The notes: generated by a model not told the origin, from the sequence alone. A stretch of 64,000 nt of DNA from Mycoplasma seminis (GCF_030718845.1 NZ_CP132191.1:1-64000); one strand, 5' to 3'; shown: positions 11,795 through 22,948, counted from the stretch's first letter. Numbers and translations are program-made.

Positions 11795-13664
11795 CCTGAG
11801 TTTCGGAGTTTTAAAGGCTTAAAAACGAATAGTCCTTAAAAATAGGGCTATTCGTATTTTTTATGTCTAAATTACTTGTACAATTTTTGAAAATATTGTT
11901 TGTATTGTTTCAAAATCAGAAATATAATCTGAATTTTGAGTATTTCGTATATAAATTTCTTCTTTTATTTGACCATCAACAACTTTTACGACTTTTTCAG
12001 CTGATTTAATTGCTTTTATAACTCTTTCATTTGAAAATCTATCAATTACGCCAGTATCTTTTAGAGTTTTGTTAACTGAGTAAAGTAAAAATTTCATGAT
12101 AACAAGAGACATAAAACATAATAAAATATGTGCTTCAATATGTTTATCTGTTCAAACATACATAGGTCTAACTTGTAATGATGATTTCATTGTTCTAAAG
12201 TTTTCTTCAATCTGTCATTGTTTTGCATAAATTTCAACAATTTCTTCAGATGTTAAATCCATTCTTGACGTTTCATAAATATAATAACCGTCAAATTGAC
12301 TATCTTCTTGAACTTTTTTATAGTCTAATTCATAAAACGCTTTACCAACTTTTTTGAAGAATTTATATTTCTTTCCACCAGTTAATTTACCGGTTTCAAC
12401 TAATCCATTTTTGTTTTTTAATTTATTAAAATTATCAATTAAGTTTTGTCTATCAGCTTTATCTTTTAAAGCTCTTTTCTTACTAAATGTAACTATTCTA
12501 CGTCTTAGTTTTCCGTTAGGACGTTTTTTATTGTATAGAGAAACAATTGTTTCTTCTTTGTATTTAAAGTTTTCATCACCTACATAGTTACTTTCATCTA
12601 AAACAAAATCTTTAAATGATTTTGCACCTGATTTTAAACGATAAGAAATTATGTAATTTATCCCTTTTTGTTCTAAAAATCTTATGTTACTTGATGTAGA
12701 CATACCTTTATCGGCAATTATTGTTACATTTTTTATTTCATAAATTTTGCTCATTTCTAATACAAAAGGAATGAAAGTTTTAGAATTTGCAGTATTTCCT
12801 TTAAAGGTTTCAATATGAATAGGAATACCATTTTCATCTGTAGCCATACCGACAACAACTTGGTCTTCTTTAAATTTTCCATCTTTTGAATAACCACTAT
12901 GTCTAAGACCTAAATGTGAAAAACTTTCAAAATACATAGTTGTTGAATCATAGAAAACTAGTTCAACTTTTCTTGATGTATTTTTAATAACTTTTTCGTT
13001 AATTCTTTTTAATAAGTTTTCTTTATTATCATAGATAAGATTTAATAAGGAATAATAACTATCTTTGCTAGTGTTTGGGGCATCTTCATATTTATACTTA
13101 TTTTTATGTATTGAAATATAACTATTTGCATCAATTATTCTACTTGCAATTGTGTATTTTAGAATTTTATTAAGCTCTTTATGTCTTGTCTTTGGGAGTG
13201 CATCAAATATTTCGAATTTATTAATCAAATCATAAAGGATATTTATCCCATAGTTTACATTGTAAACTTCTGTTTTTGAAGAATTTAATGCGAACATAAT
13301 ACTTTGCTTGATTTTTTCTTTTGAATCAGTAATCGATAATGTTTCACAAACATTTTTTATTACATTTATTGGATTTGATGATAGATCTTCTAATTTTTCT
13401 AATCTACCAATACCAACTTGGTTACCATATCCTTTTCCATAACCATTTGATGTTGCAACAGAAATATATGTGTGATTCTTTCTTTTGTGTTTGATAACTA
13501 TAAACTTATTTTTCATGTCTATATTATACCATTTTATACAAGTAATACAAGTAAATAAAAGGACTTTTTTAGAAGTAAATTAAAAATCCATATATCATAG
13601 ATATATGAATCTTAATTAATTTGAATTTTTATAGAATTTTTAAACTAAAACTCCGAAACTCAGG
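11795..13664 (-). mobile_element. IS1634-like insertion sequence (copy 1)
   Basis: It is bounded by a perfect 19-bp inverted repeat: CCTGAGTTTCGGAGTTTTA at 11795-11813 and its reverse complement at 13646-13664. It encodes one long transposase. It is flanked by a 371-bp direct repeat. IS1634 of Mycoplasma mycoides is known to produce direct repeats of very variable length, which fits. Confidence 0.9.
11867..13516 (-). CDS. IS1634/IS4-type transposase
   Basis: This intact 549-aa DDE transposase has the first Asp in ELVFYDSTTMYFE, the second in VTIIADKGMSTSSN and the Glu in WQIEENFRTMKSS near the C terminus. The UGA at 12215 is Trp and joins the C-terminal quarter to the rest. The start lies about 150 bp inside the right inverted repeat. 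A homologous but frameshifted transposase lies at 37627-39292. No interruption is seen, so this copy could be active. Confidence 0.9.
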
Positions 13665-13997
13665 AGATTATTCGATGGAAACTGAGCTTATTTATGAGTT
13701 TTAGCAGCAGTTATTATCTTCCAAATTCTTTCTATGTTGATACCAAAATTACTCAACAAGAAAAAATTCAAGAGAAGAACAACTATTGCTGAAGCTGAAG
13801 CCTTGAAGAAATCCGAGAGAACACAAACAATTATGATGATTGTATTCACTGTAATTACAGTTATGTTCTCAGCTGGAGTTCAAGTCTACTGAATCTTTGG
13901 TTCAATATGAACAATTTTACAAACGATTGTAATTCACTACTTAACTCAATCACAATGATTTAAACGCAAATATATGTCTAAATATTTAAAAAGATAA
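13665..13997 (+). pseudogene. Duplicated 3' fragment of yidC
   Basis: It encodes the last 110 or so residues of YidC in frame, ending in MSKYLKR. It has no start signal or 5' part. It is a by-product of IS insertion, not a second insertase. Confidence 0.9.
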
Positions 13998-14036
13998 TTA
14001 ATAGGAATCTCGCAAGAGATTCTTTTTAATACTTGT
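13665..14036. repeat. Right copy of the 371-bp direct repeat
   Basis: It starts AGATTATTCGATGG exactly at the IS end and runs through the copied yidC terminator to ACTTGT. It matches 11424-11794. The bases after it (TATTCTTATT) are presumably the original downstream flank. Confidence 0.92.
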
Positions 14037-14086
14037 TATTCTTATTTAAAAATGCTGATAAAATAAACATATATCAAGGAGGAAAA

Positions 14087-15061
14087 ATGCAAAAAGAAAA
14101 TAGATTAGAAAATTGTGATTATTTAGAATTATTAAAAACATTACCTGATAAATCTATAGATTTTATTTGTATTGATCCTCCTTATGGAAAAATTAATGGT
14201 ATGCAATTATCTGGACAAAAAAACAAAATAACTTGAGATAATCAAATAGATTGAAATGTAATGTTTACTGAATTTAATCGAATTATAAAAGATGGTGGAA
14301 CAATAGCTTGCTTTGGTCAAAATCCAACTTATGCTGAGATGATTATGTCTAATTTTAAGGATTATAAGTATGAATTGATTTGAGAAAAAAATAATGCTGC
14401 GCAAGGATTCCATCATACAAAAATGCCTTTAATTTTTACAGAAAATATTGCTATTTTTATTCATAACGAAAGCAAAAATAATAAAAGAACATTCAATAAA
14501 CTATCTCAAACATTAGAAGTGGATAAAGATTTATTCTTTTGTAGATGATATTCACAGCAAATGATTCAATGAATCAATAAACCTAGAAGAAAGATTCACA
14601 ACGATTTAGGCCACCGAAAATTAGAATTTTGATTTTATTATACTGGTGAACATTTTGGGCTATTGAGCGAAGAATTATACGAACAATTAATCAATATATA
14701 CCACATAGATAAATGAGAAAAATTCATAAGCTATAATAAACTAAAAGAGATTTGAAATAAAGAAAAAGCATTTAACAAAAATAAAAAATTAAATTCTTCT
14801 ACATATGGTGGGACTTTTAATAATGTGATATCTGTTCCTAAAGAAAATGAATACTTACACCCCACACAAAAACCAATTGAATTAATGGAAAAATTAATCT
14901 TAATGTACTCAAATGAGGGTGATATTGTTCTAGATTGTTTTATGGGTTCAGGTTCAACAGGAGTTGCTGCTGTAAAAAATAATAGATATTTTATTGGTAG
15001 TGAATTGGAAAAAGATTACTTTTTAATAGCTAAAGATAGAATTAATAAAAACACGAAATAG
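14087..15061 (+). CDS. Type II DNA methyltransferase (DPPY type, N6-adenine or N4-cytosine)
   Basis: This 324-aa AdoMet-dependent methyltransferase has catalytic motif IV DPPYGK at about residues 30-35. The target-recognition part is in the middle, then comes HPTQKPIELMEKLI, and the AdoMet-binding motif I CFMGSGSTGVAA lies near residue 290. Motif IV before motif I marks the beta class. AAGGAGG precedes ATG 14087. UGA codons are Trp. It converges with the gene at 15068-15898, 6 bp apart, which looks like the matching endonuclease. Target sequence is unknown. Confidence 0.9.
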
Positions 15062-15067
15062 ACTAAT

Positions 15068-15898
15068 CTATTTCGTTTTTCCATATTTTTCAACTATATA
15101 TTTAACATCATCAACCTGAATTTTAAAGACCATAGAAGATGTTGAGTTTTTCCCAGTTATTTTTGGATTAAGACCGAGAGAAACCATTAATGCTCTAATC
15201 CCATTATTTAAAGTAACTCGTAGTCTGAAAGGAGTTTGTTCATTATTTGAATTCATTATTCTAAAAGATTTTTTATTAATTTTAGTATTTTTATCAAATA
15301 GAATATTTGAGGATTCTTTTTGGATTCATCCTTTGTCTAAAAAATGAAGTTTATCAAGCGTTATTATTTCATTTGTATTTGTATTGTAGTCACGAACGAC
15401 ATCTATAACGTCGTGTTCTAATTCGATAATCTTTTTAAAAATATTATTAATAGTATTTGCGTTTAATGAATTGATCATATTAACAATACATTCGTTAACG
15501 CCTAATTTAATTTCGTTTTGAGATAAATTATTATTTACAGCTGATATTAAGAAATCTTCATATTTTCCATATGCTTTATTAAATGCAAAGTTTTGAAAAT
15601 TTGTATAGACAAATATTTTAGATGTGTTTATTAAATCAAAAGTGCCTTGATAAATATTTGATTTACGCTTTTTGGATTTAATAGATAGTTTTATTTTATT
15701 GTTTGCATCATATAAATCACATCTATTACCTGTTCCACCTTTGTGTTGAAAATTAAATGAATAAAATATGTCCTTATTGTATTTATTAAGAAATACTTTT
15801 CTTAAGTCTTCAAAATTATTTGGATCATTAAGAAATTTAATAAGGCTTCATTCAGTTTTTATACCATTTACATGTGGTGTACCATCTGTTTTAAACAT
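15068..15898 (-). CDS. Probable type II restriction endonuclease partner
   Basis: This 276-aa protein is tail-to-tail with the methyltransferase. It has a segment GGTGNRCDLYD followed by KLSIKSKK (Asp61, then Lys74/Lys76), compatible with a PD-(D/E)xK nuclease core. YQGTFDLINTSK follows it. AAGGAG lies just upstream of the start. UGA codons at 15321 and 15849 are Trp. The assignment rests on the nuclease-like motif and the neighbour. Without a database match it could also be another methylation-linked protein. Confidence 0.6.
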
Positions 15899-15967
15899 AT
15901 ATCTCCTTATAATAATTATAGAGTTTTAAATATTATAAGCAAGGGATTAAAAAATGTCAAAAACTGC

Positions 15968-15995
15968 TTGATATTTGACAACTTTATATTATAAT
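15968..15995 (+). promoter_or_regulatory. Promoter of 5S rRNA gene 1
   Basis: TTGATA (15968-15973), a 16-bp spacer, then TATAAT (15990-15995), six bases before the mature 5' end. The -10 context TTATATTATAATATTCAC is repeated before the second 5S gene. Confidence 0.65.
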
Positions 15996-16001
15996 ATTCA
16001 C

Positions 16002-16102
16002 AAGTGATTATAGCAGAGGGGATCACCTGATACCATTCCGAACTCAGTAGTTAAGCCCTCTAGTGCCGACGATAGCAGAGATGTGAAAATAGGGCGTCGC
16101 TT
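16002..16102 (+). rRNA. rrf: 5S ribosomal RNA, copy 1
   Basis: The terminal stem AAGTGAT/GTCGCTT brackets a typical mollicute 5S sequence (ATTCCGAACTCAGTAGTTAAG, GCCGACGATAG). A T-run follows directly as terminator. It is unlinked from 16S-23S and identical to copy 2. Confidence 0.92.
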
Positions 16103-16144
16103 TTTTATTGCCTTTTTTAAGCTGTAAAAAAATTAAAAAAATAC

Positions 16145-16171
16145 TTCACATTTTTGGGTTTATATTATAAT
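16145..16171 (+). promoter_or_regulatory. Promoter of 5S rRNA gene 2
   Basis: TTCACA (16145-16150), a 15-bp spacer, then TATAAT (16166-16171), so the second copy can be transcribed on its own. Confidence 0.55.
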
Positions 16172-16177
16172 ATTCAC

Positions 16178-16278
16178 AAGTGATTATAGCAGAGGGGATC
16201 ACCTGATACCATTCCGAACTCAGTAGTTAAGCCCTCTAGTGCCGACGATAGCAGAGATGTGAAAATAGGGCGTCGCTT
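16178..16278 (+). rRNA. rrf: 5S ribosomal RNA, copy 2
   Basis: This is a perfect repeat of copy 1, 75 bp downstream, with the same terminal stem and its own -10 element and T-run. Confidence 0.92.
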
Positions 16279-16343
16279 TTTTTATTTGTCAATATTTTTT
16301 ATGTTTTCAAAAGTATAAAAAATATTGCTAAATATAAGCAATA

Positions 16344-16880
16344 TTAATAATTGTTTTTGAAGTATTCTAAATAAGGTATTTTTAATCCGTCTATTTCTAA
16401 AACTTTGTAATAATATGGGTTAATTCTAGTTAAAGGAATTAGTTGGACTTTATTATTTTTATCCCTAAACAAATAAGATCAAATAGAAGGTTCTTCAGTA
16501 AAAATCTGATCCATCATTATTATGATATCAATGAATTTTTGATTATTAATTTGTTTAAGACAACGTCTTAAAAAATTAGTATTAATTAATTCTTTATTAG
16601 ACTCTATTAAAATGTTTAAAATAAAATTTATATCCCCAAATTGTAGGGCTGGAAAGAAATTATCATATTTATTATCCGGGGCTAGAATTAAAATATCCTC
16701 ATGGAAAAATTTTAACTTTAAAAAAGCAGAAAATGAAATTGTAATGCTTATAGGATTAGTAATCTCATCGTAGTTCAAAGCTTGTTTTAAAGAGTTCCCA
16801 GATAAAGAGTAAACAAATTTTTCTTCCTTAGCTAATGTGTTTAAAGAATTAAAAGCTTGTTGAATTTCGCTGTTTTTCAT
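16344..16880 (-). CDS. Hypothetical 178-aa protein
   Basis: I do not recognise the family with confidence. There is no signal peptide or membrane segment. The segment YSLSGNSLKQALNYDEITN recalls the start of nucleotidyltransferase-fold proteins of the LicD kind, but the acidic catalytic pair is not clear, so I do not assign it. One UGA (16479) is Trp and adds the C-terminal 45 residues. It is divergent from the P80 gene. Confidence 0.65.
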
Positions 16881-16952
16881 ATTAAAATTATAAATTAATA
16901 AATTTGATATAATTAATTTAAAATATTTTATTTTAAAGAAATAGAGGTATCT

Positions 16953-19136
16953 ATGTCAAAGAGACAAAAATCATTTTTTGAACGTTTAACAGAACTAAAT
17001 GATAGACATGATGAAAAACATGATAAAACAACAACTAACAAAGCTAAAAGAAGCAAAGTTACAATTGCTGTAGCTTCAGTTATTGCTGTTGGTATTGTGG
17101 CTGCAATTGCAATTCCTCTTACTATCAATGTTACAAAAGTTAACTACAAAAATCCTTTACCAGGAAACACTCAATTAATTGATATTGAAAGTCCTGATGG
17201 TAAGAAATTAAGTTCAACAACAGTACAACAAGTTGAAGATATTGTAAACTCAAAAGATGTTGAAGTAACAAAAGAAATTAATGACTTATATCACAAAAGC
17301 GTTGAGTTCTTATATCAACAAGAATATGAAGCTTCTTTAGAATTCCAAAGAATTTGAAACGCTTCACTTCTTAAGGGTGAAAGTGTTAATAACTCAATAG
17401 CACTTAAATCATTGGTTGAAATTAAAAAAGATGTTAAAGGTAAATTAGAAGATATTAAACTTAACTTGAAAAAGAATTATGGATATCAAAATTGAGAAAA
17501 ACAATTCAACGAAATGCTTGCTAAACCTGAATACGGAAAAAGTACTTCTGAAAAAGAAGCGGTTACATATTTAGTATTTAAAGAAATTGAATCTGAAGCC
17601 TTAAGAAGATATCAACTTGAATACAAGAAACAAAGTTTAGACTACATCAATAGAACTGCAAATACTGATATTTATAAATTTGATAGTGAAGGAAACCAAA
17701 TTAAAGGACCTGATGGGAAACCAGTTATCTTATTTAAAAAAGGAGAAAAAGTTTTCCCTTACTTCCAAGAAAATGTAAACTACTTTGTTGATCCAAATGA
17801 CCCAACAAAAGTTGCTACATTATTAACTAAATCTTATGTTACAGATTTAAAAAATCCTACACCATTTATCGAAAAATACTTTAACACTAATAAAGTTACA
17901 TTACCTACAGTTTATAAATTAGCTGGTAAGACAAATCCATCTGATATTTATCAACCATGAATATTAAGTGATGATAAACAAAAAGCTTTATTATCAGCGT
18001 TACTTAAATATTCAGTTGTAACTAAAGATGATAAATTTGAAGTAGTTTCTAACATGAATCGTTTCTTAGGGTTTGGTACAGCAAAAGATTATGCAATTCA
18101 ACCTAAAGGTGAAAATCAAAATACATTTGAAAATAAAAAATCAGCTTACCAAGATTTACTTGGAGCATTTACAGCTACAGATGGAAGCACGCTAGGAACA
18201 AGTGGGATTACTACTGTAGAAGATTTATTAAACACTTCAGTCCCTCAAGGACTTGCAGTATTTGCTAAAGATATTTTAGGTAATGGAAATGAAAATAACA
18301 TTCCTGAAATTTCTTTAGGAACATTAGCAGAAATTAATGAACAAAATGGATTTGCACCAGCTATTGTTGCTGCGTTTAATAAAGTTTTACCAGCTGCTCA
18401 AGCTGCTCAAAGTGAAGATGAAGCAATTGCTAAGATTAATGAATTCAATAGAATTATTGACTCAGTAGTTGAAAACATTAAAACTAGTGATATGACTCAA
18501 TTCTTTAACAAATTCTATAATTGAAACTTTGCAATCCAAACTCAAGCTGATAATCAAGCTAGTGCTTTAATACCTACAGTAATGCGTGTAAAAGATATGC
18601 AAAATGCTTATCTTATTTACACAGATAGTGAAGTTTTACTTGCTAGATATGATGCAATTAATTCACTTGATGATTTCAAAGCATTTATCACTCTTGATGC
18701 ACAAAACTATGCTGCAGGAAATAAAACATATTTCAATGTAACTAATAAATTATCTGGAAAAATAAACCCAGAAGATGTAATTTCATCATTAACAAGCAAT
18801 CCGAAATTCTTAGAATTTATTAAAACACAACCTAATGCAAATGCTGAAAATAATGCAAACTACACAGATGAAGCAATTACAAGCATTCAAAACAAAATTA
18901 ATTCAATCGTTTCTGGATATGAAACTGGAAAAGTTCTTTCACTTGTAACTAAAGTTAAAGAGTGAGTTCAAAAACAAAACGCTTTAGGAACAAGCTACAA
19001 TTTTGAGGTAGTTGATGGAAAAATTAAACTTGTTTATTCATATGCTGGAGAAAAACAAGTAAGTGAAAAGAGTGCTGAAGATACTATGTTTGAGTACTTA
19101 ATGAAAAATTTATGACCAAGTAAAGGAGAAAAATAA
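16953..19136 (+). CDS. P80-like membrane protein of the HinT-linked surface operon
   Basis: This 727-aa protein has a short charged cytoplasmic start and one membrane anchor (about residues 33-57, VTIAVASVIAVGIVAAIAIP). A large extracellular part with Asn/Gln/Lys-rich helices follows. Position and order (anchored protein, lipoprotein, HIT protein) match the P80-P60-HinT locus described in Mycoplasma hominis. In that species the two surface proteins form a complex that interacts with HinT. AGAGG precedes the start. The stop overlaps the next start in TAATG. UGA codons are Trp. Confidence 0.8.
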
Positions 19137-20398
19137 TGAAAGCTAAATTTAGAAATTTACTCTTAGCTGCTCCTATTGCTACAATTCCTCTTGCTGCAGT
19201 ATCTTGTGGGGTTGATAAAGATACTCCTGAAAAAGTTAAACAAGATTTAATACTTAAAAGCGAACAAATTAAAAACATCGTTGAAGACCAATGAATGCAA
19301 GCTACCTTAAAATCACTTTACAATGTTGAACAAACTGCTGAATTAATTTCAAATGCTACTTACAAGGCTGAAGCATTAGCTGCTTATCAAGCTTTAGTTG
19401 CTAACGAAAACTTAAAAAACTCATTCTATTTATTAACTCAAATTAATACTTGAGCTTCACTTGGGATATTAACTAAAGATGATATTACAGCTTTTAGTGA
19501 TTTCTTAAATGGAACTTCAGCAAATATTAAAGATGCTTACAACAAAGCTAATGTTAATGAAGAACAATTTATTAGATTGTATTCAAACAAGCAAACTAAA
19601 GTTGCTTTTGCAGTAAATAAATTACTTTTAGTTAACAAATACTTCCAAATTAGTTCACTTGCTGATTTAGAAAAAATTGATTCAAGCTCTACTTCTTTAT
19701 ATAAAAATAAATTCCAATTAAATCAATTCAATTTAATTAATTATGTAATTAATAATAAATCAGTACAACTTTGAAAATATGAAGATACCAATGCAAATAA
19801 CTTATTTACAATGAGTTCATATCAAATCAAAGATATCAAAAACTATGAAGGATTAATTAAAAAGTCTACAGCTATCAATGATACAGCTACAAGCGCTTTA
19901 TTAATCAATCCAAATGCTACATGAGAAATTAATTTAGGTGGATATAAAGGTATAACTTCTAATCCATATGAAATGTCTTATAAAGTAGATGACTTATTAA
20001 ATCTAGATGCTAATAAAAATTTAGTAGGATTCTATGACTTTACCAATAATAAATTAGTTTCAGTTGCAGAAAACGGTACATTACAAACTCCAGTTAATGT
20101 ATCTTCTGATGGAAAGAAAATTGAAGTTGCTTACATGAGCTTAATTTTACCTCTTGCTAAGAAAACAACTGAAAAAGTAACTGAAGATGGTAAAGAGGTT
20201 GAAAAAGAAAAATCTATCTTATCATTTGATGAAACAGTATACAAAGATAACTTAAGTCAACTTAGATTAATCCTTGCAGTAAGTGATGATAAGTTGTATG
20301 CTAAAGCACAAAAAGCTTTTGCTGATCTTGGATATCTTGCACATGTTGATAAAAACATTAAAGAAATAACAAAAGGAATGCCTATTGTGGCTAAGTAA
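19136..20398 (+). CDS. P60-like lipoprotein of the HinT-linked surface operon
   Basis: This 420-aa lipoprotein has a signal peptide ending in the lipobox LAAVSC at about residue 23. The rest is extracellular, rich in Asn and Lys, with no enzyme motif that I recognise. It overlaps the P80 gene upstream and hinT downstream by one base each (TAATG), so translation is probably coupled. Its identity as the P60 counterpart rests on gene order and architecture. Confidence 0.8.
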
Positions 20399-20736
20399 TG
20401 TCAACAATATTTACACAAATAATTAATCGTGAAATACCAAGTAAAATACTTTATGAAGATGATAAAGTAATTGCAATTTATGATGCTTTTCCTAAAAAAC
20501 CTGGTCATTTTCTAGTAATCCCAAAAGATGAACAAGCTAACATACTGCAAAATAACGAAGAGGACTTCCTGCATGCAATGAAAGTCGCTAGAATGTTAGC
20601 AAAAAAAGAAATTATTGATCAAGGTATTGCTGGATTTAAAATAGTAATCAACACTGGAAAAAGTGCTGGTCAAGTTGTATTTCACACTCATATCCATGTT
20701 ATCCCGTATCGTGACGGAGAACAAGGGGAAGAATAA
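20398..20736 (+). CDS. hinT: HIT-family nucleotide hydrolase HinT
   Basis: This 112-aa purine nucleoside phosphoramidase-like protein has the histidine triad HTHIHVIP near the C terminus. The N-terminal MSTIFTQIINREIPSKILYED is typical of HinT. It is translationally coupled to the P60 gene. In M. hominis HinT binds the P60/P80 complex, so a membrane-proximal location is plausible (inference). Confidence 0.95.
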   Translation: MSTIFTQIINREIPSKILYEDDKVIAIYDAFPKKPGHFLVIPKDEQANILQNNEEDFLHAMKVARMLAKKEIIDQGIAGFKIVINTGKSAGQVVFHTHIHVIPYRDGEQGEE

Positions 20737-20739
20737 ATT

Positions 20740-20762
20740 CAAAGCTTCGGCTTTGTTTTTTA
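20740..20762 (+). terminator. Terminator of the P80-P60-hinT operon
   Basis: CAAAGC-TTCG-GCTTTG followed by T6. Confidence 0.9.
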
Positions 20763-20820
20763 ACCTTTTTAAAATTTAAAACTAAATAATAAAGTACAAT
20801 ATATCAGGAAAGAAGGTGAT

Positions 20821-21660
20821 ATGAAATTAGTATTCGCTTATGATTTAGATGGTACATTACTTAGAAAAGATAATACTATCCACCCAGATACTTTAAAAGC
20901 TTTAGAAGAAGTTGAATTAGCTGGACATGTAAATGTAATTGCAACAGGTAGAGGACTTAAAAAAGTTCTACCTTTAATCAAAGATGGAACAATTCAATTT
21001 GTGGATTATATTGTTTGCTCAAACGGTGCATTAATTTATGATGTTTATAATGATAAAACAACAGTACTTAATACAGTTCCTAATAAGGTTTTTTACATCC
21101 TTAAAGATAAAGCTATAGAAAACGATTTAATCCTAACTGTAGATACAATTGATTATAATGGTTCATATTTACCTAACAATCAATTCCCGAAATGAATGTC
21201 TAAAGAACAAATTATGGATATGAATATTCTTAATATTGCTACTTTAGAACATTTAGAAAAAGTTGTTTTAAATAAAGAAAGCGTTATTACACAAATTGCA
21301 CTAAGAAATCCAATTGAAAAAGCTAAGGAAATTACTGATAGCATTAGAGAAGCTACTAAAGATTTACCTTGTGTAGTTTATTTAACTAATTCAGTTTATA
21401 CTGATGTTAATCCAGAAAATATTTCAAAAATTGTGGGTGTAAGAGAAGTGTTAAAAATGCTTAATTTAACTGAAGATAATTTAGTAGCCTTCGGTGATAG
21501 TGGAAATGATGTTGCAATGATAGAAGCTGCAAAATTCGGTGTAGCTTTAGGAAACGCAACAAAAGATGCAAAAGCGGTTGCTGATTTAGTTATTGACGAT
21601 CACCAAACTGCAACAATTGGACATACATTACTTAAGATAATTAATGAAGACACAATTTAG
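20821..21660 (+). CDS. HAD hydrolase of the Cof/YkrA type
   Basis: This 279-aa cytoplasmic sugar-phosphate phosphatase-like enzyme has motif I DLDGTLL at residues 8-14, the Thr motif in VIATGRG, and motif IV GDSGNDVAMIEAA. One UGA (21193) is Trp. AAAGAAGG lies upstream. Part of its 3' end is repeated, in degraded form, at 22949-23046, which marks the start of a tandem duplication. Confidence 0.9.
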
Positions 21661-21670
21661 TGTCTTTTTT
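21647..21670 (+). terminator. Terminator overlapping the HAD gene stop
   Basis: AAGACAC-AATTTA-GTGTCTT followed by T-run. The stem begins inside the last codons. Confidence 0.85.
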
Positions 21671-21826
21671 CATCTTATTTTCTTAATTTCCACATTTTTT
21701 AAGTCTACTACATAGAGCTATACTTCAAAATGTGAAAAAAATTATACATAAAATGTGGAACATGAAATTATGCTGTATAAACTTCTATAATTAAAGTGTG
21801 GTAAAAAAACACAGAAAAGAGTAAAA
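21671..21826 (+). repeat. Leader repeat, copy 1 of the peptidase module
   Basis: About 155 bp that recur nearly unchanged at 25998-26154. It contains TTCCACATTTTTT, then CAAAATGTGAAAA and CATAAAATGTGGAA (21747-21760) in inverted orientation, and a likely -10 element TATAAT near 21787. Dyad-like TTCCACA/TGTGGAA sites suggest an operator (inference). Confidence 0.8.
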
Positions 21827-21910
21827 ATGAAATTATTTAAAAATTTCTGAAAAATATCTTCAATAATATTATTGAGTACTACAACAATAGAAGGGAGAGA
21901 ACATGAGTAA
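21827..21910 (+). pseudogene. Mini-ORF left by internal deletion of an S8 peptidase gene
   Basis: The 27-residue frame begins MKLFKNFWKISSIILL, matching the signal peptide start of the peptidase at 26155. It ends TTIEGREHE, matching the peptidase C-terminal TVEGIEHE. The roughly 500 residues between, including the catalytic triad, are gone. The frame stays open across the junction, and the stop overlaps the next start as in the full copy. Confidence 0.8.
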
Positions 21911-22922
21911 GGAAAATAAACTAATTACTTTCTCAGTAACATTAGGATTACTAATTATATTTGGGTTCATTATAATATTCTTTGGTACATTTTATCCTGG
22001 ATTTTTAGTGCATTCAATAGATAAAACAGAAACTCGTTGAGTATTCTCTTTCTTTATAGGTGGTGTATTACCGATCTTATGTGGAATTATGACTTATTTG
22101 ATAGTTATCAATTCAACTAAAAAGTTAAGCATACATTCAAATGATGATACTTATCAAAATAATTTATTTAAATTTATAACGTTTAGTGTTGCACTATTTG
22201 CTATATCTATTGCAGCTGTTGTTGGTACATATTTCATATCTTCATATTTATCATTATATTATAATGATATAAAGATACCAAATGTACATAATCCTAAAAT
22301 TTCATTAAAAGATGTATCTTATAGAACTGATATCCCATCTGTAACGTTATATGATTGTTTAATATTGTATTCATGAAGTTTTATATCTCTTATTTGTTTA
22401 AACAGAATGATTCAATACGGAAATAATTTAAAAGCAAACTTAAATCATAAACAATTAACAATAAAAACTATAATTTATGCAGTAGTATGTGTTATATCTA
22501 TTGTAATGCTATCTATAGTTGCTGCATTAAGACAATTTAATATCTATGATGTTGATGTAGAAGCAATAATGATATTTGTTGCAATATTTGCAATCATTGC
22601 TGGTATTAGTCTATTTAATTTTATTAACTCAATTACAAATAAGAAACTTAGAGATAATAAGATAACGAATAAATTTGATTTTAAATTTAAATACTTATTT
22701 GCAATTGTTGTTGCTGTTATAATAGCGGCTACAGCATTAGGATACTTCTATTACGCAACGATGAATATTTATGTTCATCCAAGTATAAATGCAAGCAGTG
22801 TTCAAAAAGCTTTAATTGGATTTTATTTCTTAATTATGTTTGTTGCCTTTGCTTCAAGTTGAATATATAGCATTTATTCTAAACTTAGATATGAAGAAGC
22901 GATAAAACTAATGCTAAATTAA
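21903..22922 (+). CDS. Multi-pass membrane protein of the peptidase module, copy 1
   Basis: This 339-aa protein has about eight hydrophobic segments and short loops. I do not recognise the family. It is a close paralogue of the gene at 29161-30180. Both start MSK, and both share GGxLPILCGIMTYL, LYDCLILY and the ending YSKLRYEEAIKLMLN. Its start overlaps the peptidase stop (ATGAGTAA), so the two are translationally linked. It may act with the secreted peptidase, for example in export, anchoring or self-protection (inference). UGA codons are Trp. Confidence 0.8.
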
Positions 22923-22948
22923 TACAAAAGAACCTAAACTAAGAATAA

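Noticed and set aside
11424-14036. CRISPR-like or phage attachment repeats
   Set aside because: The long direct repeats in the window flank IS elements and contain gene ends. No short regularly spaced repeats, integrase or cas genes are present.
16344-16880. LicD-type nucleotidyltransferase
   Set aside because: Only a weak resemblance near residues 25-45, and the catalytic acidic pair cannot be seen, so it is left as hypothetical.
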